From Kangiella koreensis DSM 16069 (GTDB taxonomy: Bacteria > Pseudomonadota > Gammaproteobacteria > Enterobacterales > Kangiellaceae): a DNA stretch of 64,000 bases. The notes below the pieces were generated by a model, which saw only the letters and a program-made list of their open reading frames with translations, had not been told where the DNA came from and ran no database searches. The DNA lies in contig NC_013166.1 of assembly GCF_000024085.1 (NCBI RefSeq), forward strand, positions 1,860,001 to 1,924,000, given 5' to 3'. The position numbers were made by a program, and so were the translations under genes. Shown piece after piece: positions 7,908-17,660 of the stretch. Within the stretch, counting starts at the first letter, position 1. Every line of letters begins with the position of its first letter.

Positions 7908-9337
7908 TGGTCACCCTCCCTTTTTGTGCCATCTGTTATACCATCCGACTTATTCGCCACCCGGTTGGATAGAAATACGGTCGTTTGCGAATCATCATCG
8001 ACTTCGATCACTTGCGATGGCCGTTTACTCATTAGCCGCATGGTGTACCAGACACCAGCGCCAAACACGATAAAGTAAACAATCATGAATGCGAGTAATG
8101 AGGTCGCGACTGCTGGTGCATCCAGCGGTGAGGCCGAATCAGCGGTTTTTAACAAACCGTAAACCGTATAAGGCTGGCGCCCTACTTCAGTCACAAACCA
8201 ACCAGCAACGGTCGCAATAATACCCGAGGGGGCAAAAATAATGGCTACTCGTAACAGCATAGGGGAATCATAAAGTTTCTTGCGTGCGCGTAAATACAGA
8301 CTCCACAAACCTATCGCGATCATACCCATTCCAATCGCCAACATGATGCGAAAACTCCAGAAAACGATCGGCACATTCGGCCATTCATCTTTGGGAAATT
8401 GATCGAGGCCGACCAGCTCACCATCAGGGTCATGCGTCAAAATCAAGCTGGCTGCTTTAGGGATTTTGATGGCGTAATCGACCGTTTCAGTTTCACTGTT
8501 AGGCATCCCAAACAAATAAAGAGGAGCCCCTTTTTGGGTCTGATAGTTACCCTCCATTGCCGCGACTTTTGCTGGCTGATGTTCCAGCGTGTTTAAGCCA
8601 TGAAAATCACCAATTACCAACTGCAGTGGCGCAACCAATGCCGCCATCCACATCGCCATGGAAAACATTAGGCGCGCCACTTCATTGCGCTCGCCCTTCT
8701 TGCGAGCTTGGAACAAATGCCAGGCACCGACACCACCGACCAGGAAAGCTGTGCTTAAGAAAGCGGCCGTCGTCATGTGTGCTAGCCTGTAAGGAAAGGA
8801 AGGGTTAAAGATTACTTCGAACCAATTGGCCACTACAAACTGACCAGCTTCATTAATGTCGTAACCGGTTGGGGTTTGCATCCAGCTGTTAACGCTTAAA
8901 ATCCAGAAGGCCGACATCAGGGTGCCGATTGAAACCATTAGCGTGGCGAAGAAATGTAAGCCCTTGCCTACTTTGTTCATACCAAACAGCATGACGCCTA
9001 AGAAACCGGCTTCAAGGAAAAAAGCTGATAGAACTTCATAACCCATGAGCGGACCGAGAACAGGACCGGTTTTATCGGAGAATACGCTCCAATTGGTACC
9101 GAACTGATAACTCATCACCACACCGGAGACCACGCCCATACCAAAAATAATGGAAAAGATTTTGAGCCAATATTTAAAGGTAGCGAGATATACAGCCTTG
9201 CCGGTTTTTAACCAAAGGCCTTCAAGAACAACGAGATAAGCGGCTAACCCGATGGATAAGCCAGGGAAGATGATATGAAAAGTGATGGTGAAAGCGAACT
9301 GAATTCTCGCCAGCAGCACAGCATCGAGCAGCTCCAT
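7904..9337 (-). CDS. cydA: cytochrome bd ubiquinol oxidase subunit I (CIO type, short Q-loop)
   Basis: A 477-residue subunit I carrying the haems and quinol site. FTITFHIIFPGLSIG supplies the conserved axial His (H21), RLAHMTTAAFL a second His, and GWFVTEVGRQPYTVYGLLKT the signature before the C-terminal helices. The length and region after the quinol site indicate the short Q-loop found in cyanide-insensitive (CioA) oxidases. Such enzymes keep respiration going at low O2 and under cyanide, sulfide or NO. The ATG at 9337 has a strong AAGGAGG site. An FNR-like dyad (9366-9379) lies about 30 bp upstream. Confidence 0.96.
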   Translation of the reverse strand: MELLDAVLLARIQFAFTITFHIIFPGLSIGLAAYLVVLEGLWLKTGKAVYLATFKYWLKIFSIIFGMGVVSGVVMSYQFGTNWSVFSDKTGPVLGPLMGYEVLSAFFLEAGFLGVMLFGMNKVGKGLHFFATLMVSIGTLMSAFWILSVNSWMQTPTGYDINEAGQFVVANWFEVIFNPSFPYRLAHMTTAAFLSTAFLVGGVGAWHLFQARKKGERNEVARLMFSMAMWMAALVAPLQLVIGDFHGLNTLEHQPAKVAAMEGNYQTQKGAPLYLFGMPNSETETVDYAIKIPKAASLILTHDPDGELVGLDQFPKDEWPNVPIVFWSFRIMLAIGMGMIAIGLWSLYLRARKKLYDSPMLLRVAIIFAPSGIIATVAGWFVTEVGRQPYTVYGLLKTADSASPLDAPAVATSLLAFMIVYFIVFGAGVWYTMRLMSKRPSQVIEVDDDSQTTVFLSNRVANKSDGITDGTKREGDQ

Positions 9338-9365
9338 CCATAACCTCCTTTATTTAAAGAGAGAA

Positions 9366-9379
9366 TTGACCCAGGTCAA
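9366..9379 (-). promoter_or_regulatory. FNR/CRP-family dyad upstream of cydA
   Basis: TTGAC-N4-GTCAA is a perfect inverted repeat close to the FNR consensus TTGAT-N4-ATCAA and also compatible with DNR-type sites. Its centre is about 36 bp from the cydA ATG, too close for ordinary class II activation of a leadered transcript. It may instead repress or act from within the promoter. Confidence 0.45.
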
Positions 9380-9534
9380 GACTAAAACCATCATACCGTG
9401 CAGGCTAATGGATACAAGGCACTTTGCATGGTCTTTGCAGGATATTTAGTATGGATAAAGTGAGTTGGGATTAGTTTTTGTATGGATTAAAAAGCCACTA
9501 AATTTAGGATGAAGCTAAGCAAATATCGATTTTA

Positions 9535-9942
9535 CTATAGCTCTTCCTCAGTTTTCTTTTTAACATATTTGCCCATAAACCATTCGAAAAACACATGGCT
9601 ATTCAAATAACCTCGGAAGCCAATTAAATAAACTATCACCACTAAACTGTAAACCATGGCTAAAAAACCAGTCAAGGTTAAAAAGTCTTTGGCGATAATC
9701 ATTAGATTAAGAGCTTGTAGGAGCACTACCACATACAACATAGCGCGCATAAACTTCCATAAGGGGCGAGCCTTTATGACAATGATTAGATTACTGATCA
9801 GCATGCCACCCAGTAAAGTCCAATGGGCTAATGCAGTCAGCATTTCACTGCTGGATTGAACATAAAGACGATACAGTGACCATAAAGCGATCAATATGAT
9901 CACTGTATTCATTAACAAAACTATTTTTGTACTCTTAGGCAT
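9535..9942 (-). CDS. hypothetical four-helix membrane protein
   Basis: 135 residues with four hydrophobic segments (about 8-25, 36-54, 63-83 and 90-110) and a basic C-terminal tail (KYVKKKTEEEL). I do not recognise the family. It lies 27 bp downstream of the TonB-dependent receptor gene in the same direction and probably shares its transcript, so it could be an inner-membrane partner in uptake. That is inference from position only. Confidence 0.7.
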   Translation of the reverse strand: MPKSTKIVLLMNTVIILIALWSLYRLYVQSSSEMLTALAHWTLLGGMLISNLIIVIKARPLWKFMRAMLYVVVLLQALNLMIIAKDFLTLTGFLAMVYSLVVIVYLIGFRGYLNSHVFFEWFMGKYVKKKTEEEL

Positions 9943-9969
9943 TTGTATAGGTGTTCTCGTAGGTTATAG

Positions 9970-11922
9970 CTACCATCTTTTTGTGAGCCGGACGCCAAAA
10001 CTTCGACCTTCGGCATAAGGCGCGACATCATCCGATGACGAAAAGTATTCTTCATCAAAAGCATTGTCAACGAAGATTGATAAATCAAAGTTATCAGCTA
10101 AGGCTTTTTTAAAGCCAAGTTTACCGACCCAGGCAGCTGGCGTCGCTTTTTCACCGGAACCGAAGTCATCTTTAGAAAGCCGGTATTGTAGCGAAAAGTC
10201 GAGCGACCAGCCATTAGCAAAATACTGGACTCTACTTTGCAAACGATTGGCCGGAATATCAGACAGTGTATTGTTATCCTCATCTTTGCCTTCAACAAAC
10301 ATAGCGCCAAGACCTAATTGCCATTGATCATTGAGCACAAAATTAGAATCAAACTCAGCACCATAAATTATGCCATTGTTAAGATTACGATAAGTTAACG
10401 AGCCCGGCGAAACTTCTATTCGTTCAATATAATCACTGACTTTTTGATGATACAGATTCACTTTGATCTGCTTATTCTGATTACCGTACTGTAGTCCCAG
10501 ATCAAAGCTCAGCGAGCGCTCTTTGCTAAGATCCGGATTGCCAATGACTTCCCCTCGTCCCGTTGTGCCTGTGTAAAACCGCTCACTCACCGTAGCAAAT
10601 CTTACTCCAGTTCCAATATTGGCAGTCAATAAAACATTGGAAGTTATAGGTTGAGACAAGCCAATAAAGCCGGTAACTGCATGATCGGAGATTGACTCAT
10701 AGCCTTGGTTAGTTTGATGATTATTAATCAAGCGAGCCCCCATTTGCCATTTGGTTTCTCCCCACAGTCGATTTAAAGTTGCATAGGTTGCAATTTCTCT
10801 TTCTGTCGCACCATTAAGACTTTGACTCAAGGTAACGCTACTATCGGAATAGGATAACTCTTGCTCTACTGCATCAATATTAGCTCTTTTAAATCCATCC
10901 ACTCCCCACAACCCCTCAACAGAGGCAGCTGGTGCCTTCCAGTTGTTTTCAAAGTGGAAGCCGTAATCCTGCGATTTATTGACTACAGAGTTTTCGCGCT
11001 GCCCGGGTCTAATGGTTAGGGTTTCAATCTCATTAGGATGTAGATAAATACTGGCCCGCCAGTCTACTCCTTGGGCGCTGAACTGACTTAACAGATGTCT
11101 TTCAGAAGGTACCGTTACTAAGCGATCAGGATATTGCGTGCTGGAACGGCCAATGTCATCACCATCGCTGATTAAAAGCATCCACTCATAATCAATTCCG
11201 TCTAAACTCCAGTGCTTGATAAAACTACCGGACAGCTGGTTATAAGCATTATTTAACTCATTACCATAAGCATCTTCGCTATTATTTGAATACTGCCTGG
11301 CTATTACGGCTGACCAGTCTGTGTCGCCGGTGCCATAGATTTGACTATTTCTATTGCCTTGTGTCTGGTAATCAGCCGAGAAAAATGAACCGTTAAAAAA
11401 GCCTGGTGATAGCTTAACCACACCACCCAAACTGCCAGACTGATACAGCGTCGAAGCGGGTCCCCTGGACACTTCAGCATGGTCTAATAATAGAGGATGT
11501 AAAAATGAGCTTGCTACGCCAGCTCTTCGTTCCGCTTTAAGCGGTATATCGGACACATAGGTTAACACTCTATGTCTTGAAAGACCGCGTATGGAATACA
11601 CCTGAAACAATCCAGCCTGACCGTTTTCGGCTACGCCTGGAACTTCTACCAGCATATCTAAAATAGTCGATGGGTCAATGGTTAGTTGAGTTGGCGAGAC
11701 TAAACTTGAAACAGTGTTCAAGTCAGTGAAATGCTTTGGTGCACGACTTGCCAGAATGGTTATTTTTTCAGGTTGAGATGATTCATCGGAAGCATCAGCA
11801 GCGATTGAATCTTCACACAAGTCTGGGCAATTGTTTTTATCGCTGTTTATCGCCTCAGTAGCGCTTGTAAAACAACTATAGAAACTCATGAGCACAAAAC
11901 TCAATACTAAATTTTTATTCAT
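9970..11922 (-). CDS. TonB-dependent outer-membrane receptor
   Basis: About 650 residues. A signal peptide is followed by a TonB-box-like EKITILASR, a plug domain (VPGVAENGQAGLFQVYSIRG and SRGPASTLYQSGSLGGVV) and a long beta-barrel ending in GRSFGVRLTKRW with a terminal aromatic residue. It transports an iron chelate, vitamin or similar ligand using TonB energy; the ligand is not evident. ATG at 11922 is preferred to an in-frame TTG at 11928. Only a weak GGAA precedes it. The two Cys near the mature N-terminus (CPDLCED) are unusual but unexplained. Confidence 0.92.
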   Translation of the reverse strand: MNKNLVLSFVLMSFYSCFTSATEAINSDKNNCPDLCEDSIAADASDESSQPEKITILASRAPKHFTDLNTVSSLVSPTQLTIDPSTILDMLVEVPGVAENGQAGLFQVYSIRGLSRHRVLTYVSDIPLKAERRAGVASSFLHPLLLDHAEVSRGPASTLYQSGSLGGVVKLSPGFFNGSFFSADYQTQGNRNSQIYGTGDTDWSAVIARQYSNNSEDAYGNELNNAYNQLSGSFIKHWSLDGIDYEWMLLISDGDDIGRSSTQYPDRLVTVPSERHLLSQFSAQGVDWRASIYLHPNEIETLTIRPGQRENSVVNKSQDYGFHFENNWKAPAASVEGLWGVDGFKRANIDAVEQELSYSDSSVTLSQSLNGATEREIATYATLNRLWGETKWQMGARLINNHQTNQGYESISDHAVTGFIGLSQPITSNVLLTANIGTGVRFATVSERFYTGTTGRGEVIGNPDLSKERSLSFDLGLQYGNQNKQIKVNLYHQKVSDYIERIEVSPGSLTYRNLNNGIIYGAEFDSNFVLNDQWQLGLGAMFVEGKDEDNNTLSDIPANRLQSRVQYFANGWSLDFSLQYRLSKDDFGSGEKATPAAWVGKLGFKKALADNFDLSIFVDNAFDEEYFSSSDDVAPYAEGRSFGVRLTKRW

Positions 11923-11954
11923 TTCCAATCACATATCAATAATCAAAGCACAAT

Positions 11955-11990
11955 GAAAAAAGCACTGGTGGAGACCACCAGTGCTTTTTA
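11955..11990 (-). terminator. rho-independent terminator after the large surface protein gene
   Basis: A perfect 15-bp stem (AAAAAGCACTGGTGG pairing across a 3-nt loop) is followed on the minus strand by a T-run. It separates the large GlyGly-CTERM gene from the TonB receptor gene downstream. Confidence 0.92.
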
Positions 11991-12005
11991 TTTTAGAAAA
12001 TACGA

Positions 12006-15000
12006 TTAAGAAAGGTATCTTCTACGTCTTGCTAAACCAGCTAATGCTAATAGCGCAAGAATAACCAATCCTGTGCTACCACCACCGCCACGAGAAGGGT
12101 CTTTATTAATAGTCAATGTTGCTTGACTCGTTCCCAAATCGGCTTTACCGGCGTTTGATAACTCAAACTCAAAGTCCAGTTTAGAGTCTTGGTCTGTATC
12201 AATGGTCTCAATGGTTACAACTTTATCCGCAGTTTCACCATGGGCCCAGGTTAAGGTACCTGATGCTTCATTAAAGTGAGTTCCTGCAATGGCTGTGCCA
12301 TCGATCGTTGCATAATCAACAGTTACCTGATGATCAGAACCATCAACACGAGATACCGTAACCTGAATTGAATTACCATTTCTCACAGCACCACTGTCAC
12401 CACTGATACCTAGCTCACCAAATACAGGCTCTCTTACGGTCAAGCTAATAGTCTTAGCAATGGTTCCATATGGAGTATCATTACTTAAAATTGCTTGAGC
12501 TTCATAAGTACCAAGAGGCAAGTCTAGAGTTGAAATATTAAACTCCAGATCAACAGCACTATTAGCATTAACTGTACCAGTTGCAGCAGATAGCGTTACC
12601 CAGGTTGGTGTTATATCGCACACACCAGTTTCACCAGAAGTGATGCCCACTACGGTTTGTCTGGCTTGGTTAACCGCCCACAAGTTGCCATCACAATCTA
12701 TGGCAAGACCCGCTTGACCACCATCCATTAAGTCTTCAAGAACATCATCACCATCAGTATCAACCGAAGGGAAAACAATCTGACCAATTGGGTCTAACTC
12801 TGGTGTCGAAGCATCAAGAACCACAATGTCAGGCTCAACACTTCCAGCAACATCATTCGACATCACAAATAAATGATTGGTCGATGGGTTTAATGCAAGA
12901 CCTGAAACCGCTAAGTCAACGTTTATAGAGCGAAGAATATTACCTTCCGCATCAAACTGATGAACCACGCTGTCATTCCAAGAACCGGCATAGAAGGTTC
13001 CAGAAATAGGGTCATAAGCTAAACCACGCTGTGATGTGCCAAACTCAGGACAGATTTTGTTGCCCGTTACGGTTTGGGCAACAGGGTCAATTTCATGTAT
13101 ACAGGTGTTATTCGTAACCGAAACCTGCCATAAGGTCTGAGTACGTGCGTTGTATGCAAGATCCGCTGCGTAACCAACAGTAACCGCGCTAGTATCAATT
13201 AATTCACCAGTCTTAGTTCCGTCAGTTGTGTATTGATGCAAGGCATCAAGCTCAGCTCCGCCTGCAGTAACGTCACCAACCCAGATATCTGAAGTTGATT
13301 TATCGAACCCAATACCCCAGCCCAAAGTCAGATCTGTTGGAAACTGGTCAACAAAATCGACTGCAACTTCAGGAGCACTAGGCGCATATGAACGATAACG
13401 AATTTTCTTAGTATCAAACTCCTGTAATGCTTTAGGACCAAATCGACGAGTAGCCTGATCATAAATACCATAAGGTTTACTCACCTCTTCAACGTCACGA
13501 GTTAGGAATAACAAAAGTTCGTAGTTGGCGTTTGCATTACCAACATTTTCAAGAGAAACATTTGCTGTTTCCTCAACTTCAGCAGCTACCTCTAAAACGA
13601 TCTCTCCAACTTCTAACAGGCCCGCATCAAGCATCACAGGCTGTCCTAAATCAAATTGGGTAAGATCAACTGTTTGAGTTTGGTAGTTGTTTGCAGAAAC
13701 TTCGACTTCAGTAACTCCATCAGAACCGATAAACAATCTGAAGAAACCATCTTCTAAGCTTTCATCATCCGGAGTCGCTACAGAGCTTGCTGCAGATGAC
13801 GAGCCACTAACACTTGCTCCATTAAGAGCCAGTTGAGTGTTATTATCAACAATGTAACCGCTTGCGTAGTAACCACCATCAGCTATACAGCTAGGGGTTC
13901 CAAAAGCTACATTGTCAATGTAAGCGTACCACTCGTAATCAGCTTCATAGGCAAATCGAATCTGGAAACTGGTTGCGCTAGAAAGCTCTGTCGATAAGTC
14001 GATAGAAAGACTATCTACAGTATTAGTCGGTACAAAATCATAAACTGATACCCAGCCAGAATCGTCAACATTGATGTCAACTGTATACACATCACTACCA
14101 GCAAAAGTTCTAAATAAACTGGTGAAAGAAAGTGTTGTAGACTCAATATCAGCTACATTGATAACAGGAGAGACCAATAGTGAACTTACCAAATTGCCAG
14201 CGCCAGCTGCATCACTATCAATTGCTGCGGCTTCACCGTCAACATTCAACAAGTTACCCTTTGGCGCTGTAGAGGCTGCTTGCCACTCCATACCCGAACC
14301 AGTGATATCTTGGACGGTCCAACCGGTTGGCGGCACGCCTGCATCGAAACCTTCAAAGAAAGTGTTCCAAACATACCCCTTCGCCGTACAGTTAGAATCT
14401 ATTTCTAATGCGAAATCTCGAACAGGTGTATTTTCTGGAAGAATGTCATAGCTTTCTTTTAGATAACCTGGGTCAATCGCAGTAGCTCCAATTTTTACTA
14501 AGGTACCTTCATAGGCCTCTAACGAATATTGGCCAGTTGCCGGATCAGTAAAGGTAGAAATTGTTGCTCCGGGCGCCGTGATAGTTACTTCAGCATAAAG
14601 CGGAGTTCCAAGACCAGAACCATCTGTCACTACACCACTAACAATAACCTCATCAGCTTCATCAAGCGACACATCAACGTCTTCAACTTCATCTTCTGCA
14701 AGATCAATATCTGTAACACTTGCCGCAAGATAGCCGTACTTAGTAATCTCAAGGTCATACAAACTGTCAGCAGGCAGTGTTAAAGAATAATTACCATCAG
14801 CATCAGTCGTAGCAGTCGCTCCGCCAGTAGCAACTCTAGCACCCTCAACAGGGTTACCAGAACTATCGGTTACTGTGCCTTCAATATAACCTTTTGGACC
14901 AGCTACACAATCATCAAACTTGAAGCTACCAATGTAGGTTGACCAACCTGAAGAATTATTATTAGCCGCTTTGTAATACTCAGTGGTATACCAGAAAGTA

Positions 15001-16601
15001 CAGTCGTCCACCGGGTCAACACTTAAGCTACTGTAGTCACCCCAACGATTAGCACCTGACTGAGAACCCTCACCTGCTTTGAGCTCTTGCTCAGCTACGG
15101 TTAAAGTATCAGCTGGATCATCTTGATAGCGACCACTAAAACGAATTGAAGGGAATGTTGCTGGACCTGACACACTATAAGCAACACCAATGTTGCCTAC
15201 CGCATCCATTGCAGCACTACCCATCCAACGTGAGTTACCGTCGTCTAAGTTGAAAGTGCCTTGGTTAGCAACAGAGGCGTCACCAGTAGTGCCATCAATA
15301 TCAAATTCATACCAACGTACGCCAGCAATATTTGTGTCAGAAGCAGAACCAACCACGGTATGGTTTGCTACTAATTTATGATCGGTACCATTCAAAAAGC
15401 GGTAAGCCAAACGGAACATCATACGCTCGCCAATCGCATCGAGTCTTTGAGCATTTGGCTGAACAATACAGTCACGCGAGAAGCCACACACTCCTCCGTT
15501 GTAATCTGCAACAGCTAATGTGTTTTTCAGGTTGAAACTTGAATTTGCTGGGTTATCCCAGTCAACATCAAATGTCCAAACATCCATGGTATTTAGAGCC
15601 GCGCCTGAAGTGACAAAATAACCAGGCATACCTTCTGGTGGCAAAAAGCTACCATCAATGTCAGCTGGCATTGGCGTGAAGGTGTTTGGATAAGACGTTT
15701 CAAGATCAATGATCACCTGTTGTGCAGGCTGACCAGCAAGCATCTTGTCACGCTCATAGGCAACTACACCAGAACCTGCAAAAGACAAACCAGGTGTTGC
15801 AAACTGATTAACGCCCATATAATAGGCATCAGTCCATACACCAAAATGAGGATAGTCATTAAACTTGGTTGTACTATAAGCAAAATCATACAGATAATAG
15901 GCACCTGTAGGATCGTTTGTTTGAGAGATTGCAATACATTCTCTGTTATCAGTGAATCCATCTGTGAATGCAAATTGACTCAGCATCCATCTATCGGCTG
16001 CACTATCATATAAAACAATAGGGTCACCACGATTGGTTGATTCGCACAAACCACCGAAACCTGACCACAGCTGGTTAATTGCAATTGGGCCGGCTAACTG
16101 ATTGCCTTCTTTGTCCCAAATTGCTAAAGCAGTATTAACCATTTGTACAACATGGTTAGGACCAACATCAGCAACTGTATCTGGCGGAACCGCACCTGTT
16201 ACGTTACCCATGCCATCGAAACCAGTTTCGACTGAAGGAATTAAAGGAGAGAAAGCATCACGCTTTTGTTGAGTTTGAAGAACAGGATCACCTGCAAAGT
16301 CTACATTTTTCTGTAATATTTCTTTTGCAAAAGGATGATTTTGATTGGGAACTTCTCTAATCAAATCGACACCAGGTATTTTCTCACCTGATTGACTTAA
16401 TTTGTATTTACGAGCGTTGGTAATTTCTGGTAACGGTTTAGCCACAGTAAGCAAAGGCTGACTGAGTTTTGGTTTTGACAATACGACCTTAACAGAATCA
16501 CGATCTCCTGCCTCGGCAACATTAGCCCCCCCAAAGATAGCAGTGGTACCTAACAAGCCTGCTATGCACAACCTGACCAAAGTTTTATTGGTATTTGACA
16601 C
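12006..16601 (-). CDS. very large exported multi-domain protein with GlyGly-CTERM anchor
   Basis: About 1531 residues. A GTG at 16601 is the likely start: AAGGAG sits 5 nt upstream and a clean signal peptide follows (LVRLCIAGLLGTTAIFGG, cleavage near VAEAGD). The in-frame ATG at 16625 and TTG at 16706 lack either feature. Domains in order: an N-terminal region of WD/sialidase-like character, two carboxypeptidase-regulatory-like beta sandwiches (GYIEGTVTDSSGNPVEGARV), a choice-of-anchor J/MAM-like module (FFEGFDAGVPPTGWTVQD), another regulatory-like module, a beta-propeller-like region, and a Calx-beta domain (GDSGAVRNGNSIQVTVSR). The end is GGGGST, a hydrophobic helix and ARRRRYLS. That tail is the GlyGly-CTERM rhombosortase signal, implying type II export and surface processing. 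It resembles a cell-surface adhesin or substrate-binding protein; the activity is unknown. Confidence 0.88.
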   Translation of the reverse strand: MSNTNKTLVRLCIAGLLGTTAIFGGANVAEAGDRDSVKVVLSKPKLSQPLLTVAKPLPEITNARKYKLSQSGEKIPGVDLIREVPNQNHPFAKEILQKNVDFAGDPVLQTQQKRDAFSPLIPSVETGFDGMGNVTGAVPPDTVADVGPNHVVQMVNTALAIWDKEGNQLAGPIAINQLWSGFGGLCESTNRGDPIVLYDSAADRWMLSQFAFTDGFTDNRECIAISQTNDPTGAYYLYDFAYSTTKFNDYPHFGVWTDAYYMGVNQFATPGLSFAGSGVVAYERDKMLAGQPAQQVIIDLETSYPNTFTPMPADIDGSFLPPEGMPGYFVTSGAALNTMDVWTFDVDWDNPANSSFNLKNTLAVADYNGGVCGFSRDCIVQPNAQRLDAIGERMMFRLAYRFLNGTDHKLVANHTVVGSASDTNIAGVRWYEFDIDGTTGDASVANQGTFNLDDGNSRWMGSAAMDAVGNIGVAYSVSGPATFPSIRFSGRYQDDPADTLTVAEQELKAGEGSQSGANRWGDYSSLSVDPVDDCTFWYTTEYYKAANNNSSGWSTYIGSFKFDDCVAGPKGYIEGTVTDSSGNPVEGARVATGGATATTDADGNYSLTLPADSLYDLEITKYGYLAASVTDIDLAEDEVEDVDVSLDEADEVIVSGVVTDGSGLGTPLYAEVTITAPGATISTFTDPATGQYSLEAYEGTLVKIGATAIDPGYLKESYDILPENTPVRDFALEIDSNCTAKGYVWNTFFEGFDAGVPPTGWTVQDITGSGMEWQAASTAPKGNLLNVDGEAAAIDSDAAGAGNLVSSLLVSPVINVADIESTTLSFTSLFRTFAGSDVYTVDINVDDSGWVSVYDFVPTNTVDSLSIDLSTELSSATSFQIRFAYEADYEWYAYIDNVAFGTPSCIADGGYYASGYIVDNNTQLALNGASVSGSSSAASSVATPDDESLEDGFFRLFIGSDGVTEVEVSANNYQTQTVDLTQFDLGQPVMLDAGLLEVGEIVLEVAAEVEETANVSLENVGNANANYELLLFLTRDVEEVSKPYGIYDQATRRFGPKALQEFDTKKIRYRSYAPSAPEVAVDFVDQFPTDLTLGWGIGFDKSTSDIWVGDVTAGGAELDALHQYTTDGTKTGELIDTSAVTVGYAADLAYNARTQTLWQVSVTNNTCIHEIDPVAQTVTGNKICPEFGTSQRGLAYDPISGTFYAGSWNDSVVHQFDAEGNILRSINVDLAVSGLALNPSTNHLFVMSNDVAGSVEPDIVVLDASTPELDPIGQIVFPSVDTDGDDVLEDLMDGGQAGLAIDCDGNLWAVNQARQTVVGITSGETGVCDITPTWVTLSAATGTVNANSAVDLEFNISTLDLPLGTYEAQAILSNDTPYGTIAKTISLTVREPVFGELGISGDSGAVRNGNSIQVTVSRVDGSDHQVTVDYATIDGTAIAGTHFNEASGTLTWAHGETADKVVTIETIDTDQDSKLDFEFELSNAGKADLGTSQATLTINKDPSRGGGGSTGLVILALLALAGLARRRRYLS

Positions 16602-16801
16602 AATAACTCCTTGAATAGATTTCATTATTTGATGAGTATTAAGCCCCCCCTCCACCACCTGATTTTTGGTTAGGTGATTTTCCTGAGCCACAATTTTATA
16701 GCACAACTCCCCAAGACATACTGTAGAGAGTTGTAGTTATTTGTAGCTATCTTGCTGCTAAGTTTATATATATTTGATCAGCCGGGAGGCCTGAATTCAA
16801 T

Positions 16802-17101
16802 CTATTGGTCAGACTCTTTATCTTCTTCCTTATATTTCTTATCGATTAATTCTTTTGGGTATTCTGGATTAGGCACTTCGCATACCCCATGTTCATTTTT
16901 AAATTGCTCTTCGCAATCCTGCTCTTTTAGCTCTGTCTCTTCAGAGATTTCAGATATGGGTCTGCTTTCTTTTGGGGTTGACGTTTGTTGATTTTCAGTA
17001 ACATCATTCTCACCATCAACTGAATCTTTTGCGCAACCAGATAATAGAAGAGCGCCACCGGCAATACTGCCCAGGAATACCAACTTTGAAAGCTTATTCA
17101 T
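16802..17101 (-). CDS. small acidic/Glu-rich lipoprotein, function unknown
   Basis: 99 residues with a lipoprotein signal peptide (MNKLSKLVFLGSIAGGALLLSGC, lipobox LLSGC) followed by a low-complexity Glu/Ser/Lys-rich tail with only two further Cys (DCEEQF, GVCEVP). No recognised domain. It is transcribed in the same direction as the large surface protein downstream, with about 200 bp between them. Expected location is the inner leaflet of the outer membrane. Confidence 0.75.
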   Translation of the reverse strand: MNKLSKLVFLGSIAGGALLLSGCAKDSVDGENDVTENQQTSTPKESRPISEISEETELKEQDCEEQFKNEHGVCEVPNPEYPKELIDKKYKEEDKESDQ

Positions 17102-17156
17102 ATATTCACTCCTTATAATAACTTTTGCTACTTATATGTTACCTTCCTTTTAGAGC

Positions 17157-17549
17157 TTACTGATTATGCCTGTCTTCTAATAGTTCAATTTTGTATCCAT
17201 CGGGATCTTCAGCAAAAGCCAATACCGTAGTGCCATGTTTCATAGGCCCCGGTTCGCGAGTAATATTACCGCCAGCTTGACGAATTTTTTCACAGGCTTC
17301 ATACACATCGTCCACGGCAATCGCGATATGGCCGAAAGCATTGCCCATATCATAGTCGTCGGTATCCCAGTTATAAGTCAATTCAAGTACGGTATTGTCT
17401 TTCTCCTCGCCATAACCGACAAAAGCCAATGTAAAGCGGCCAGACTCGTAATCATGCTTGCGAATCAATTTCATTCCCAGAACATTGGTGTAAAAGTCTA
17501 GTGCTTTATCCAGATCTCGAACCCGTAGCATAGTGTGTAAGATTCTCAT
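17157..17549 (-). CDS. gloA: lactoylglutathione lyase (glyoxalase I)
   Basis: Converts the methylglyoxal-glutathione hemithioacetal to S-lactoylglutathione. The 130-residue protein keeps all four Ni/Zn ligands at E. coli-like positions: H5, E56, H74 and E122. The ATG at 17549 has GGAGG five bases upstream. An upstream in-frame start would add 14 residues without a good ribosome site. It is divergent from pyrC. Confidence 0.96.
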   Translation of the reverse strand: MRILHTMLRVRDLDKALDFYTNVLGMKLIRKHDYESGRFTLAFVGYGEEKDNTVLELTYNWDTDDYDMGNAFGHIAIAVDDVYEACEKIRQAGGNITREPGPMKHGTTVLAFAEDPDGYKIELLEDRHNQ

Positions 17550-17660
17550 TATTCCTCCCAAGGTTATTTGCCGGTTACGCTTTAGTTGCAAGCATGACTT
17601 GCGTATAATAGCCGGCCATTATAGCAAGTAAATGGTTAAGCGCCTTAAGGCACGAATTTT

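Noticed and set aside
16632..16660. C-rich tract upstream of the large surface protein, possible phase-variable repeat
   Set aside because: The C-run is seven bases and interrupted. It lies upstream of the preferred GTG start, so slippage would not shift the coding frame.
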